Source: Mesodorylaimus sp. YZB2_4
Lineage: Eukaryota > Nematoda > Enoplea > Dorylaimida > Dorylaimidae
Reading direction: 5' to 3'
NCBI GenBank assembly: GCA_030248295.1
Contig: JASANH010000457.1
Location: 186,001 to 250,000 of the forward strand
DNA length: 64,000 bases
Under the pieces are notes generated by a model. That model was given only the letters and a program-made list of their open reading frames with translations. It was not told the DNA's origin and searched no databases. Positions 32,759 through 43,439 of this stretch are shown piece by piece; position 1 is the first letter of the stretch, and every line of letters begins with the position of its first letter. A program made the position numbers and the translations under genes.

Positions 32759-34176
32759 ATGGATTCGACTGGCTGGAACCACAGTTCAGATACGAGTAAC
32801 GACACTTTTTTCCAATTTATTGGCCCAAGCACACTGGACATGTGTGTAGCTTCCATCTACATATCTGTGGCAATATTTTTCATTCCACTTCAAATTTTTT
32901 GCGCTTATCTTATTTATACCGATAAGGAAATGAAAAATGCGACTTACTCCTTCATGATTAACTTAGCAGTAGCCGACTGTATCGAGCTATGCATGGTTGG
33001 AGTGTACGCTGGTGTCGTGATCTTGGCTCAGCAACAGGAACCGATTCTGGCTCGTGTGGCCTCCTTCCTTTGCCTGAGCGCCTGGTACGCCAATTGCGTC
33101 CTATTTCCTCTAATTTCATTCAGTCGATGGATCGCAATCACGAGGCCTCATTTGGAATCCAGGGTTTTCAGGTGCGATGGTTTTTACTGGTTTTATGGTT
33201 GTGTACCAGTTGCGGTGGTGTCTACCTTGCGGCCAAAGGAGTTGGGCCCATGAGGAATTTTCTTCGAGGGGCCCAAATATTGACCCAGAAAATCAAAGTG
33301 TTTGTTAACTTCTTAAAAACTTGTTTCTTCGAAGCAGAGGCTGTAGTAATCCTCTCTTTCCTCTCCCCTTCCTTTGCCGGGGGGGGGGGGGGGTATGGCG
33401 GGAATGTTTCACTAAAAACCAAGCACTGAAGGTGGGGGCCAGACAGTAGTGTTCATAATTGATCCTGACATCACGGACTTAGAAATTAAAACTGAGGGGC
33501 CGCCAAGTACATCAAGTCGTTATTTTGTATGATAAACTTGCCGAAAGATAAAGGCCAACCCGAGGGACGTGTCTTTGCTTCTTGTTTCAGGAGACGTAAT
33601 TTGTGGATACTTCACGCGGCATCGTGGTTATTGATGGGAATTCCCTGCTTTTACGGGGACATTCTTTCTGGAATGAGTCTTTTTCCATTCATTTCAAATT
33701 TATACACTTGGGCATTTGACGATAGCACGAAATTAGGGGCTGCATTTAATTGGATTAATTTAGCTTTTGATTCGATTTGCACAAGTGTGGAAATCGTATT
33801 TAATATTTTCTCGTTACTTTGGGTTCATGAAATGCGACAACAAATTCAGACATTGTCAACAGAACGAAATTTGAGAAGAGAAGTCAAATTACTGGTTCAA
33901 TGTATTATTCTCGGGTGCATATTCACAGCCACATTTATCATATTCACAATTGTATCAGCCTTCGACTTGGTCAGCCTGGGCACTTGCTTCTTATTGCAAG
34001 GAGTCTGGACATTCAACCACGCCATCAACCCTATCGTCTACTTAATTGTTAATACAAGATTAAGGAAGAGGGCTATCGCGTTTTTCAAACAGACAGGGGC
34101 GTTTAGAGGTTCGACTGGTTCGAGGATATCGAGCAGCAATAACTACACGCCCGTCAGAGTGACATACTGCAGTTGA
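32759..34176 (+). CDS. Nematode serpentine (7TM) chemoreceptor-like GPCR, copy 1, intact
   Basis: Two exons, 32759-33171 and 33591-34176, join (AG|G phase) into 332 residues. The start is the first ATG, 7 bases after a good acceptor (CTCTCAACAG), so a 5' untranslated intron or trans-splicing is likely. TM1 starts near IYISVAIFF, TM2 has MINLAVADC, TM3 ends SFSRWIAITRP, a NLYTWAFDD loop precedes TM5, and TM7 has NPIVYLIVNTRLRKR. Motifs are class A-like; overall look is that of nematode serpentine receptors (Srx/Srt-like), often chemosensory. Copies 2 and 3 at 49.2-50.6 and 56.3-58.0 kb share the single intron at the same place and long identical stretches. The intron here holds a 15-base G-run. 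Subfamily and ligand are unknown. Confidence 0.82.
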
Positions 34177-34209
34177 AGTTGTGATGTGATGTCGCTGTGT
34201 TTCTTAATC

Positions 34210-34215
34210 AATAAA
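34210..34215 (+). terminator. Polyadenylation signal of receptor copy 1
   Basis: AATAAA occurs 34 bases beyond the stop codon at 34174-34176, a typical spacing. The cleavage site is not determined. Confidence 0.6.
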
Positions 34216-35477
34216 AAGTAAGCACGTTAAATTAAAGGATCAAGGTGGGCTAAAATATACTCGCACGATATGAAGTCCAAATGTTCTCTTCCTGGGTCAA
34301 ATAGAGGACAGCGTAGAGATCCAGCTACATCTACTCTATTTCTGCATTTCATCAGCCACATGCTGAGAAGCCCAGAACCTTTTGCTCGTCTTTAATTTCC
34401 ATAAGCAGAAGGAAATTTCAAATATATCCTTCGTAGAAAGCTGTCAAATGCTTTTTAGACCAGCTGTATCCATTTCAGGCGCGGTACGGGTAGCTGGGTG
34501 GGTTGGGTTGCGGGGACGGCTGCGCTGCATGTTCTGGCCACATGTGACGAATTTCATTCGATTTCCATCAATCTCAATCTATCGAAAATCAACAGTTCTG
34601 GCCAAGACCAATAGCAGTGATATAGTTCTTGTTCTGGACTGACCTTTCAGCCTGTATTGGAGATGTCCAGGCGCATAAGACTAGTTTGGATCCTTTTCTA
34701 TTCTGCTAGGACAGGTCGCCTTCTCCATGCCCTGCGCATTCCCCCTCTTTTGCATATATCCAAATTATCGGACATACCTGATTTCTGGCTAGGCTCACTG
34801 CATTTCTGACGGTGTATAAGGGCGTATATTTTCCAGTGAGTCACGTGTTAATCATTGTGATAATAAGAGTCAGTCAATGTTTCGTCTTCCCTTTCGAAAT
34901 TCTCGCCATCTATTCACGCCTTATGGTCGTCGTACTTCCGGTAAGCAGTAAGGGGTGTGTTGTAGTTGTCAGTTGGTATGGTGTAGTCCCTCTAGACAGA
35001 TGGACATCAACCGAAAACTAAGTCCACCACACACAGCCTACGACTTTTTGATATCACACCCAGCTATTTCCCGCGGTACATCCACCATTAGAGGCTTCAG
35101 ATCCGCTTTGACATAGTGTTGCGGACGTTCCCAGGCAATAAAAGAAGCTGCGTGAAATCTTTCGTTTCGCACCAAGTTATCCTGATCAACCCTGACACTG
35201 AAATAGGCAACGCAGCCAAACCGCTCACTCACTACCAAATGGGAGCATGCTCAAGGCAAAAATGATTATAGTTTTGCTTGGCTTACGCACCCTGACGTTG
35301 GTTCACGGACGAAACATCATCTTTAGTTCGCTATATTTTGCTACTCATATTATCAATACCAAGAGATAAAGCAAGCGTAATTGCAGTTTCAGGGAACAGA
35401 AAAGCTGTTTTCGCAGTCACAATAAAAACATGCACTTTCAATCATTGAAATAAATGTTCTTTTATAAGCTGTATTTC
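34216..35477. other. Convergent intergenic region
   Basis: This 1.3 kb lies between receptor copy 1 and the 3' end of collagen B. It should include the collagen 3' untranslated region. Open frames at 34382-34642, 34812-35021 and 35038-35238 have no domain or splice support. Confidence 0.45.
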
Positions 35478-36622
35478 TCAGGCCTTCTTGGCCTTCTTAG
35501 TCTTGTTTCGACGCGGACAAGGACAATATTGCGCATCTTTTCCAGGCCCACCTGGTATGCCACGTGGCCCATCTGGACCCCTCTCTCCGGGTCGGCCTCC
35601 TGGACCTGGCGGGCCGGGTGGACCAGGATTGCCAGGATTTCCAGGTCTGCCAGAGTTGCCACGCTCACCATTCGCCCCGCCAGGACCAGCTTCACCAGGC
35701 CTACCAGTGGGACCAGGATCACCTTTTTGACCAATTTCACCATCGCGGCCTGGATCTCCTCGAGGTCCAGGGTTACCAGGCCGGCCGAGATCACCAGGAG
35801 GACCTGAATGGATAAAATGTTGAGTGCTATTTCTGTGTTTCCATATCGGTTGAAATCTGTACCTGCGGGACCGGGTGGTCCAGTGCTACCGTCTCGTCCA
35901 GGACTTCCTGGAATGCCAGGCAGACCTCTGTTCCCCTGAAAAGAGGCTCTTAGCAAACTTTCTGGGGCTAATGGCAGAAGAGGAAACATACAGGCGAGCC
36001 AGGCGGTCCGGAGGCTCCGGGTGAACCGGGTGAGCCAGGTGGACACCAATGGCTAAAATTCGTCAAACCACATATGTCATGCTGCCAGCTCTTAATGTGC
36101 AACAGTCATTTACCATCGTCCATCATGCGACAATGGAATTGGTGGATAGTTGCCAGGAAGACCAGTCAGGCCAGGCGATCCGGGCTCACCGGGCAAACTG
36201 AAATAGTATCCTTAATTGAAGGACAAGAACACGAACCTTACTGACTTACCCTTCCTCGCCGGGTTCGCCAGGTGGACCTGGAGGTCCAGACGGGCACCGA
36301 TTTTGTGCATTGCAATTGCACACTGGCGCTTGTCTACTTTGTCTTTTCAACGGAGCAAATTCACGGTTTCCACTGCTGCCACTGTTTTTGACCATCAAAA
36401 TCTCTTTCCATGCATCTTCAGTTATCACCTGCAAAGTGCGCATGTATGATACAGCTTTCGAAACTGACTAGATGCTCTTACATTGAATTCGTCCAAATGA
36501 TTCTCGACCATGGCCTGGATGTCGGATACTTTATTCCATAGGACGGGCAGGAAGATCATGCATGCCAGTAATGTAAAAATGCTGAACACAACTGCTGCAC
36601 CAGCGGCCACACGTACTGCCAT
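35478..36622 (-). CDS. Cuticle collagen B, paralogue of collagen A
   Basis: Six exons, 36482-36622, 36250-36428, 36114-36197, 35992-36052, 35863-35935 and 35478-35803, join into 287 residues. Exons 1 to 5 have exactly the same lengths (141, 179, 84, 61, 73) and phases as collagen A; the last is 6 bases shorter. The anchor helix, DAWKEI element, KRQSRQ cleavage-type site, CNCNAQNRC and CPPG cysteine clusters, Gly-X-Y blocks and C-terminal YC.CP motif are kept. Differences are mostly conservative. Same orientation as collagen A, about 9 kb away, with a related promoter, so a duplication is clear. The introns are diverged, so the duplication is not very recent. Confidence 0.92.
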
Positions 36623-36735
36623 TCTGAAATGGATCCACCGTCTTGATACAGTTCTCCGAAGGTTAGATTAGAAATTTTGAGCAGAAGGCTTGAAATACTT
36701 TGCAAAATGATAAAGGAACTTCAAATTTTACTTAC

Positions 36736-36798
36736 TCTGACGGTTGGCGCGAGGAATAAACTGACTGACTTTTCTGGCATTTATTGTCCCTTTTATGC
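36736..36798 (-). promoter_or_regulatory. Core promoter and 5' untranslated exon of collagen B
   Basis: ATAAAA (36791-36796, minus) lies 34 bases before a TCAGT initiator (A at 36762; an overlapping TCAGT has its A at 36766). The untranslated exon ends in donor GTAAGT after 36736, and acceptor TTTCAG lies one base before the ATG. The block from about 36736 to 36930 aligns with the collagen A upstream region, including GGCTAAAAAGGTTA near 36910-36925. Confidence 0.7.
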
Positions 36799-36930
36799 GA
36801 ATTCTTTGTGCCGCGGGCGCGCAGTTTACTGGAAAATCTTTTTAATCCATTTCTTGGCCTTCATTTCTTTTTCATTCGAATAATGCCAAGAAACGAGGGC
36901 GTATAACCTTTTTAGCCCGAACCAAACATT

Positions 36931-38746
36931 TCTTTTACCCTGAAATGGTCCATTTCCCAAATTCATTTTTAGTCCTATTGTGCTCGGAAAACCAAAAATT
37001 TCCAGAAAGTGTTTCACTTCAAGCGTAGTAACAGCCCGCCTTCGTCTCTCCGCTCTGATGAGATTTTAACTCGCCTTTTAGACTGCAATCGCCGTTACGG
37101 CTGCTTCAATAAATCATTTGGCCAATTTTGATGCCGGCTCGACGTAAACAGTAAAATTATAAGTGACACCCCAGGACGTCATTTCAGTCCTGATCTGGTC
37201 AAAGTCTAGTCAATTTTTCTGAAAGTAAAATTTTTGTACCCCTTGTTTGCTCCTGTCTTCCATGATACGACATCCCTCATCGTGTCCATTCATTCCTCAT
37301 GCCATGCCGTTGTTGGAAAAGGCCTCTTTTTCTTTGGCGTTTCCATTGTTGGGGTGTTTGAACTCAAGGACGCCAAAGATTATTAGTTCCAAACAGCGAC
37401 GAAAAATGTCGCTAATGCACTTGGTGTAGTCATCCATAAATGGGAAGATAAACCACATTCATGGACGACTGGACTTCAAGAAAACATATTTCCCTTTTCT
37501 TTGTGGGCCGAAATTCTTCGTTCTGCGCCGATTGTTTACTCTCGGTTCCTTCGCTATCACACGGTAAAATCCGACACCCTGCATTTTTTTGTTAATTAGC
37601 ATCACAGTCAGATCATATTTCCTACAGCGACCACTCACCGTCTACAGTAACGGGGTGGGTTAGCACCTTCTTATGTCTTTACATGGTCGTTCAGGGACTT
37701 GACTAATGGGACGTGAACTGCCATATGGTTGTACTTTAGGTAGGACTGTTAAGTTTATCAAATAAGTTGACCATCAAGCAGGTTATTCGCCCATTGACCT
37801 TCGCAAAGTACAGTTAGGAACACACTTTATTCGGAATATTTGCATTCCTCTCTTATCTCTGCTTCGTTACTGCGCATTTGGTGTGAGACAGACGCCTTAC
37901 CCACCAAGCCACGATTAGCAGGTAGACTGGATGGGCAAGTTTTACAGCTTAACGAGACTCAGGCGAAAACAGCTTCACCTTTCCTAAACTAAACATACAG
38001 TACAATAGGATAGTTACAAATTTGGTGCGATTGGTACAATTTCGAAAAACACTTTATTAATGCACGTCAAGCATTTTAATGTTCACGGTTGTGCCGTGAG
38101 AAAAACTGTTGCTACAAGAAAGAAACTCGCACTACAAAATTGCTGATCCTCTATGTAGTCTATGAGATAACTGAACTGTTCAGACGCAATTTCCATTTTT
38201 GCTGCGACTTCCATACATATCGCATGCAGTCTCTCAATTCCCTCGACGGAAACTTTAATCCAGGAACTATGATAAAATGCAGTTGCTCTGGCGCATTGCC
38301 ATTCATAAACCAACCATTCGCATTTATTACTTCATTTTTCTTTTCTCCAACTTTTCCCCCAGTTTTATTGATATGCTGTAACCACCCGTTTAGCAGTCAA
38401 CTTTTACCAGCACTAACCTAACACATGCACACACACAGATCCCACAGTGACGCCACATACAGTATGCTGGGTGTATTTTTTGGCTCAGTAGATTTCAATA
38501 GGTCATATAGGTATCATCCCCCATTTTGGTGAGTCATGGTAGTAAGTTAAATAATCATCCCTGATTCAAAAAATAAGTACACTTGGCTAGCGCTCATTCT
38601 ACAGCAGTTTTGAAAATTTGCAGATATATGAGTCTATAGCGTCATATTTGGGCATAGTACGCATGTAGCGTGCGATTTGTAATTTTTTTCAGGAGCTCCT
38701 CGCGCCAACAACAATGAGAATTTGCGAGTGGCATCATTACCTATTA
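36931..38746. other. Intergenic region left of the nested-element block
   Basis: No supported exon. Open frames at 37247-37429 and 38083-38421 have no domain. The region beyond the collagen B promoter looks non-coding, with AT-rich stretches. Confidence 0.45.
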
Positions 38747-39174
38747 AGACAGGCTTTCTGTAAGGGCCGACCCAGGGGTTGCCAAGTGAAATTTTTTGAC
38801 CTTCTTTTTTATGTGTGAATTAGATGCACCTATGAGTGGTGATAATGTAAAACATAACTTTTCTTATTTTTCACGAAAGACAGATACCGTACGGGCCATC
38901 CATAAAGGTCGACCGCAGCCTAGGGGGGGGAGGGGGTTGGCAAAAAGTGGTCAGCTGCGGTCGGGGGAGGGGGAGGGGTGGCGGCCAATGGTCGACCGCA
39001 GGAAATTTTTAAACTTTTGATAACAGAAAAACACCTTTCATCTTTACCATTAGTGCGCGTTCAAACCTTCAAAACTTCTTGTCTTCTCTTCTCCTCGTTT
39101 GTTAATTCTCTATAATGCAATTTCGGGTTTATCAGGACTCTTATTCCCAAATGGAATCCAAAAGAGAAAAGTTG

Positions 39175-39807
39175 GGAGGCGATGGCCCAGCTGGTTAAGG
39201 CGTTGATCCGCCTTGCTGGCCCGCAACCCTGACTGGGAGGCCGAGGTTCTATTCTGACGGAGGACGGCAGTGTAGTAGCTTGTCGTTGGCTTTGGACGCC
39301 TGGCTCCGGGCGACACCACGTTACTGTCAAGCGGCGGACGCCCACCCAAGGGGCAGAGAATTAGGAAACTGTCTTCAAACACCAGTCGATATGGTCCCTA
39401 AGCTAACGATAAGCCCAAGCCCCTTCTCATCCAGTATGCCCTCGTGTTGAGGTGCTCCCAGTGAAGACACAGGGAACCTGCCATGAGAGCTGGTCACCTC
39501 TAGGGATGGGTCGGTATCACCTTTTTCCAGGATCGAGATCAGGGCAAGCCCGATCAGGATCGGGATTTGAGCCGATGTTGCTGTTGTCTCTTCATCGCTA
39601 CCGCTTCATCGCAGATATGATGGATCAGAGTGTATCATGCTTATGCATATCATAATTATTAGCAGAATCCCGATGCCACACTGTCAGGATCGGGATGAAG
39701 ATCCCAACCTATCCCTCACAGCCGCGCTTATCATCTCACGACTGCTTGCCAGCTAATATGATTGGAAGTCCCGTAGAGAACTGAGCCGGCGCGGCCCAAC
39801 CCGCAAA
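39175..39807 (+). repeat. tRNA-derived SINE, family 2, copy A, interrupted
   Basis: The head matches tRNA: A box TGGCCCAGCTGG at about 39183-39194 and a degenerate B box GTTCTATTC at about 39245-39253. The body runs to 39500, is broken by a 217-base insert, then resumes at 39718 and ends near 39807. Copy B at 44943-45422 gives the uninterrupted order. The length (over 400 bases without the insert) is long for a SINE. Confidence 0.75.
39501..39717. mobile_element. Small TIR insert inside SINE family 2 copy A
   Basis: The ends TAGGGATGGGTCGG and CCAACCTATCCCTC form imperfect inverted repeats of about 17 bases. Comparison with SINE copy B shows the SINE is continuous across the insertion point (CACCTC then AC), so this is a real insertion. 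TAGGGATGGGT-type ends occur in hAT elements, but an 8-bp duplication is not visible; at most CTC or CCTC is repeated. Confidence 0.65.
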
Positions 39808-40916
39808 ACTTTTAAAAAATATGGGGAAAAGTTGTGGGAAAAGTTTGTGGAGGCTTTTACAAAATAGAAATCCGCTCCATAAATCAAAAACGATTTGTCT
39901 TCCAAGGAGATTGCATCTTGTCGAGCTCAAGAAAGCATAAGACGAAACATTCCACAAAACTGCGTTTGGAAGGGGGAGGGGGTATGGCTGAAGTGGTCGA
40001 CCATTTTTGAGGGGGGTTCGCGACAAGTGGTCGGCATGCGGTCAGGGGGGAGAGGGGGTCAAAAAATCGAGATTTTGTGCGGTCGACCTTTATGGATGGC
40101 CCCCTAGTACTAAATTAGATCGGCACCGCTCGAAAAGTAGAAAAATAGAATTTTTTCCCTATTTTCACTGTGAGCGCACCCAAACCGCACTCTTGTCATA
40201 AGCAGCGCGCCTGGCGGGAAATTCAAACGGCGCGTAATTCTGGCACTTAATGACCGCAACTTTCTTCCATCAATTTCCGCAATTATATGTCGAATTTTAT
40301 CTGGGAAACACCCAATCGTTAGTATTTTTTGAGCTCCATCCGAAAATAAAGGTCTGGTTACATGACCTATCTCGCAAGATTTTCAAAAATGGATTTTTCT
40401 GTAAATTCCGTAAATTTGGGTGCAGTTTATATCGCATATTTGGATATCAAATGTAAAGCTGAAGTATAGAAGATGAGGGGTCACGCTGAAAGCTAGATGG
40501 ATAGGGCATATTTTAGGCCGGTCAAGCCCCGTCTCACAGTTACCATAGGAACAGGAGGTCCAAAAGTCGTCAGGCGGGAGGGCACCTTCAACTTTGGCGC
40601 TTAACATCTCGAGATAGGTGAAAGATAGAAACTTTTCGCGACAGGCATTCGATTCCTCGTCCATTTGCGAACACGCTTATGTGTCGTTGATGAGGAAAGA
40701 CCGAAAGATCAGTGAGTTATGGCTGATATCGCAGAAGCATTTCCAAAAAACGTTTTTTTAAGATACTCGCGTGAAAATAGAGTGTGCACAAAAAAGTATT
40801 GTTGCGCCACTATCACTCCTTATGGCTGCATCTAATTAGCACATAAAAAAGGGGTCAAAAAGTTTCTCTTGGCAACCCATGTTTCACATGGGTCGAACCT
40901 TACAAAAAGCCTGTCT

Positions 40917-41657
40917 ATTTGCTCTTCTGCTCATACCGTATGATAAACTGATAACAAAAATAGCCATTTTGATGCTCTTTCGTCCTTTGTTTGGTGATTA
41001 CTCAAATTGATCACCCATTTTGGAATTTAGCCGCGTTTCTATGGAGCAGCTAGTTTCGCTCCTGGGATTAAAGTACGATGACAACTAACGTCACTGCACG
41101 GTATGCTATTTCAACCAAGCATCGTATATCATCGTAATTTATTTGTGCAACATACAGCTACTGCAAATTCAGCAGTTTTATGTGTTCATCCATCACTTTT
41201 TCCGATTGTAAATGCAATATATATCAAGGCATCAAAGTATACCTACTGCAGTACATAAAACAGACTGTGATCTTGCACAAAAAGGCAGCAGACACGAAAC
41301 TGACGGTAGTCTTGGGTACAGTCATAAATGCTCATAAAACTTGGAGAAAACCTCAAAAAAACACGGCAAAAAATATAAGCATGGCTTCATATGAGAATAG
41401 CACAGCAGAAATACCCGCTCATCATATAGCATTGTGTATATGCTTAATAATAAAAGCAGGTTATATGAGCTATATACGTACAGTGTATTGTAGGCACGAC
41501 TCCTGTTCAGTTAGGCTGTATATATACTGCATAAATATACTTATATCATAATTATATGTATATTTAAGCTGACAGCATAACTATATACAGCATAACTGTA
41601 TGTATACATAATATGTACTGTAAATCAAAACCCAAAACACTTTGTACGGAATTGAGT
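40917..41657. other. AT-rich intergenic sequence right of the nested block
   Basis: No exon is supported. From about 41400 to 41610 the sequence is rich in TATA and ATAC motifs with short repeats of CAGCATAACT. It should include the 3' untranslated region of the DEG/ENaC gene. Confidence 0.45.
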
Positions 41658-43439
41658 TTAATATCGCGGCTCATTTTTCTTTGCTCGCCATTTCCCCATG
41701 TTGATAGTTTCCTTGTCGTTGTTCTCCACTCGCCTCCACTCATTTTCGTTAGCAGATCCCCTCATTCCGTCATTGAAATCATCCATTCTCTTTTGACCAA
41801 TGCCAGCTTGTCGGCGATAAATGTCATTTTGCAAGTCGATTTTCTGGTTTAGCTCACGACGTAACAGATCGAGTTTAGCCTCGAAGAGGCGTTGACTCTG
41901 GTTCAGCATTTCAGCCATTTGTGCCATGGCTATTTTTTGATCTGCGACTTGGCCGAGACTTTTTGCGTTAGTTCCAGTATCGATTCTCAACAATTGATTG
42001 ATTGTCGATTGGGTCCAACTTTTCACCAATGATTTATTCCTGCCTCTCTCACGGTTCCTAGCTTGGGTCCGGCATGAGCTGTAAAAGAAAAATATAAATT
42101 CCAGAATAGATAGCATGCTAAATCCGATATAAAGTCCCAAATCGCCACCGACTTGAGAAACGAGTTGACTGAAACTAAATTTCTGTTTTTCTTCAAAATA
42201 CAAATAATATGTATCTGGATTGTGGAAACTGATGACTAAATTTGGAGTCCAACCATGCTCGACCGCCTTCCCTTGCAGGGGTTGCAGTGGAACTTCACTG
42301 CATTGCTGTTGATAAGAATTTTTGGACATGACGCACGGCTTGCATGATCCATCAGCGACCACTTTGATTTTCGCATTCTCCCAATTCTCATGAGCCACTT
42401 GATAACAACTGACATAATTTTTATCATTACAAAATTCTCGATCAAATGATATATCTTTGTCTAAATTGCGAAACGTTTCGCGCAATGCTCGAAAAAATGA
42501 AGCGCATTTGCACGTTTTCTCAAGTTCTTCTAACCACAATTCATTTAAACAATCTTTTTCTTGAGTAAATTTTGTCGTGCAAGGTGGGAAACTACTTTTA
42601 TCAGAAACCCACATATTTGTTATTTCTATGATACAATATGGCACCAACGTTGTCTCGTCTGGTTCGTTATTCTCAGGCTTGGGAAAATTAGCGTCGTCGC
42701 TGGTGCCCGCATATTCTCCATTAATTTGAAAATCGATCGACATTTTCGGCTTCGTTGAAGGACCCCCATTTTGCATTGGATTTGGAGGTTTATCAGGAGA
42801 GTTGTCGAAAAAAATGTTTAATGAGTCCTTAAATGGGTCAAATGATACGGTCAATGTGATGGCACTTTCCGAAAATTCTTCGACCATTATTGAACTTGAG
42901 TTTTGAAGCCACGGTACAAAAATGAGCAATGGTCTAATCTTAGACCACGCTTCTTTAGCTTCCTTCAGGGCATTCGGAAAAGTCATATATTTATTTGCCA
43001 GATTATCAAAATAATTGCTGTCGCTGGCATTGCCCAGGTTATCATAAAATTTAAATGTAGAAGTGTTTAAATCTCTTTTTGCAACATCAAAATATGTTTT
43101 CAGTTGAAATATAGCTTTATATATTTCTATTTCTTTCAGTGAACCGCCTTTATTCGGCCATTCATAATTTTGTCTCATTAATGCACGTGTCGCTATGTCT
43201 TTATACTGATCTAAATTTAGGAGCATGCTCCTTCCAAGTATTGGTGGCACATCGGACCACCTTGCGCTGAACTCTTTGATGAAAGGATATTTTCCAAGAG
43301 TCATAGATTTAGTGTCAGCCAGGGTGTAACGATTGTCATTAACAAAATCGTCCACTATATCGTACACGTCCCAAAGTGAGACAGCAGTTAGGCCAAGAAA
43401 AACCAGAACAAAGATTATTCCCAAGCAATATTGAGACAT
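41658..43439 (-). CDS. DEG/ENaC-family sodium channel subunit, intronless as read
   Basis: One open frame encodes 593 residues. TM1 is about 6-26, followed by a roughly 400-residue extracellular domain with many cysteines in its second half (about 265-375). The pre-TM2 segment and TM2 (about 430-456) carry a GxS selectivity filter (Gly 439, Phe 440, Ser 441) followed by LSILEFIFFF, the DEG/ENaC hallmark. The C-terminal tail, about 137 residues, contains a probable coiled coil near 505-545. The usual cytoplasmic N-terminus with its His-Gly motif is absent: TM1 starts almost at the ATG. An in-frame TAG lies 8 codons upstream, so a 5' exon joined by an acceptor near 43463 is possible. Likely a mechanosensory, acid- or peptide-gated channel subunit. 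Confidence 0.82.
   Translation of the reverse strand: MSQYCLGIIFVLVFLGLTAVSLWDVYDIVDDFVNDNRYTLADTKSMTLGKYPFIKEFSARWSDVPPILGRSMLLNLDQYKDIATRALMRQNYEWPNKGGSLKEIEIYKAIFQLKTYFDVAKRDLNTSTFKFYDNLGNASDSNYFDNLANKYMTFPNALKEAKEAWSKIRPLLIFVPWLQNSSSIMVEEFSESAITLTVSFDPFKDSLNIFFDNSPDKPPNPMQNGGPSTKPKMSIDFQINGEYAGTSDDANFPKPENNEPDETTLVPYCIIEITNMWVSDKSSFPPCTTKFTQEKDCLNELWLEELEKTCKCASFFRALRETFRNLDKDISFDREFCNDKNYVSCYQVAHENWENAKIKVVADGSCKPCVMSKNSYQQQCSEVPLQPLQGKAVEHGWTPNLVISFHNPDTYYLYFEEKQKFSFSQLVSQVGGDLGLYIGFSMLSILEFIFFFYSSCRTQARNRERGRNKSLVKSWTQSTINQLLRIDTGTNAKSLGQVADQKIAMAQMAEMLNQSQRLFEAKLDLLRRELNQKIDLQNDIYRRQAGIGQKRMDDFNDGMRGSANENEWRRVENNDKETINMGKWRAKKNEPRY

Larger units (their letters stand above)
38893..40102. 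mobile_element. Second-level TIR element with perfect 25-bp inverted ends
   Basis: Left end 38893-38917 and right end 40078-40102 are exact reverse complements over 25 bases, opening GGGCCATCCATAAAGGTC. Both subterminal zones are G-rich and repeat GGTCGACC-type and AGTGGTC motifs. It lies wholly inside the outer element. Its interior is mostly a SINE and non-coding sequence, so it is a non-autonomous DNA transposon. GTAC occurs close to both flanks but not as a clean duplication. Confidence 0.8.
38747..40916. mobile_element. Outer TIR element of the nested block (long imperfect TIRs)
   Basis: The left arm, about 38747-38844, is an imperfect inverted copy of the right arm, about 40809-40916. 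Both begin AGACAGGCTTT and share GGTTGCCAAG, TTTTTTGACC and AATTAGATGCA in order. No transposase is encoded, so the element is non-autonomous. Long TIRs suggest a Mutator-like or foldback type, but I cannot assign it. No clear target duplication is seen. Confidence 0.65.
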
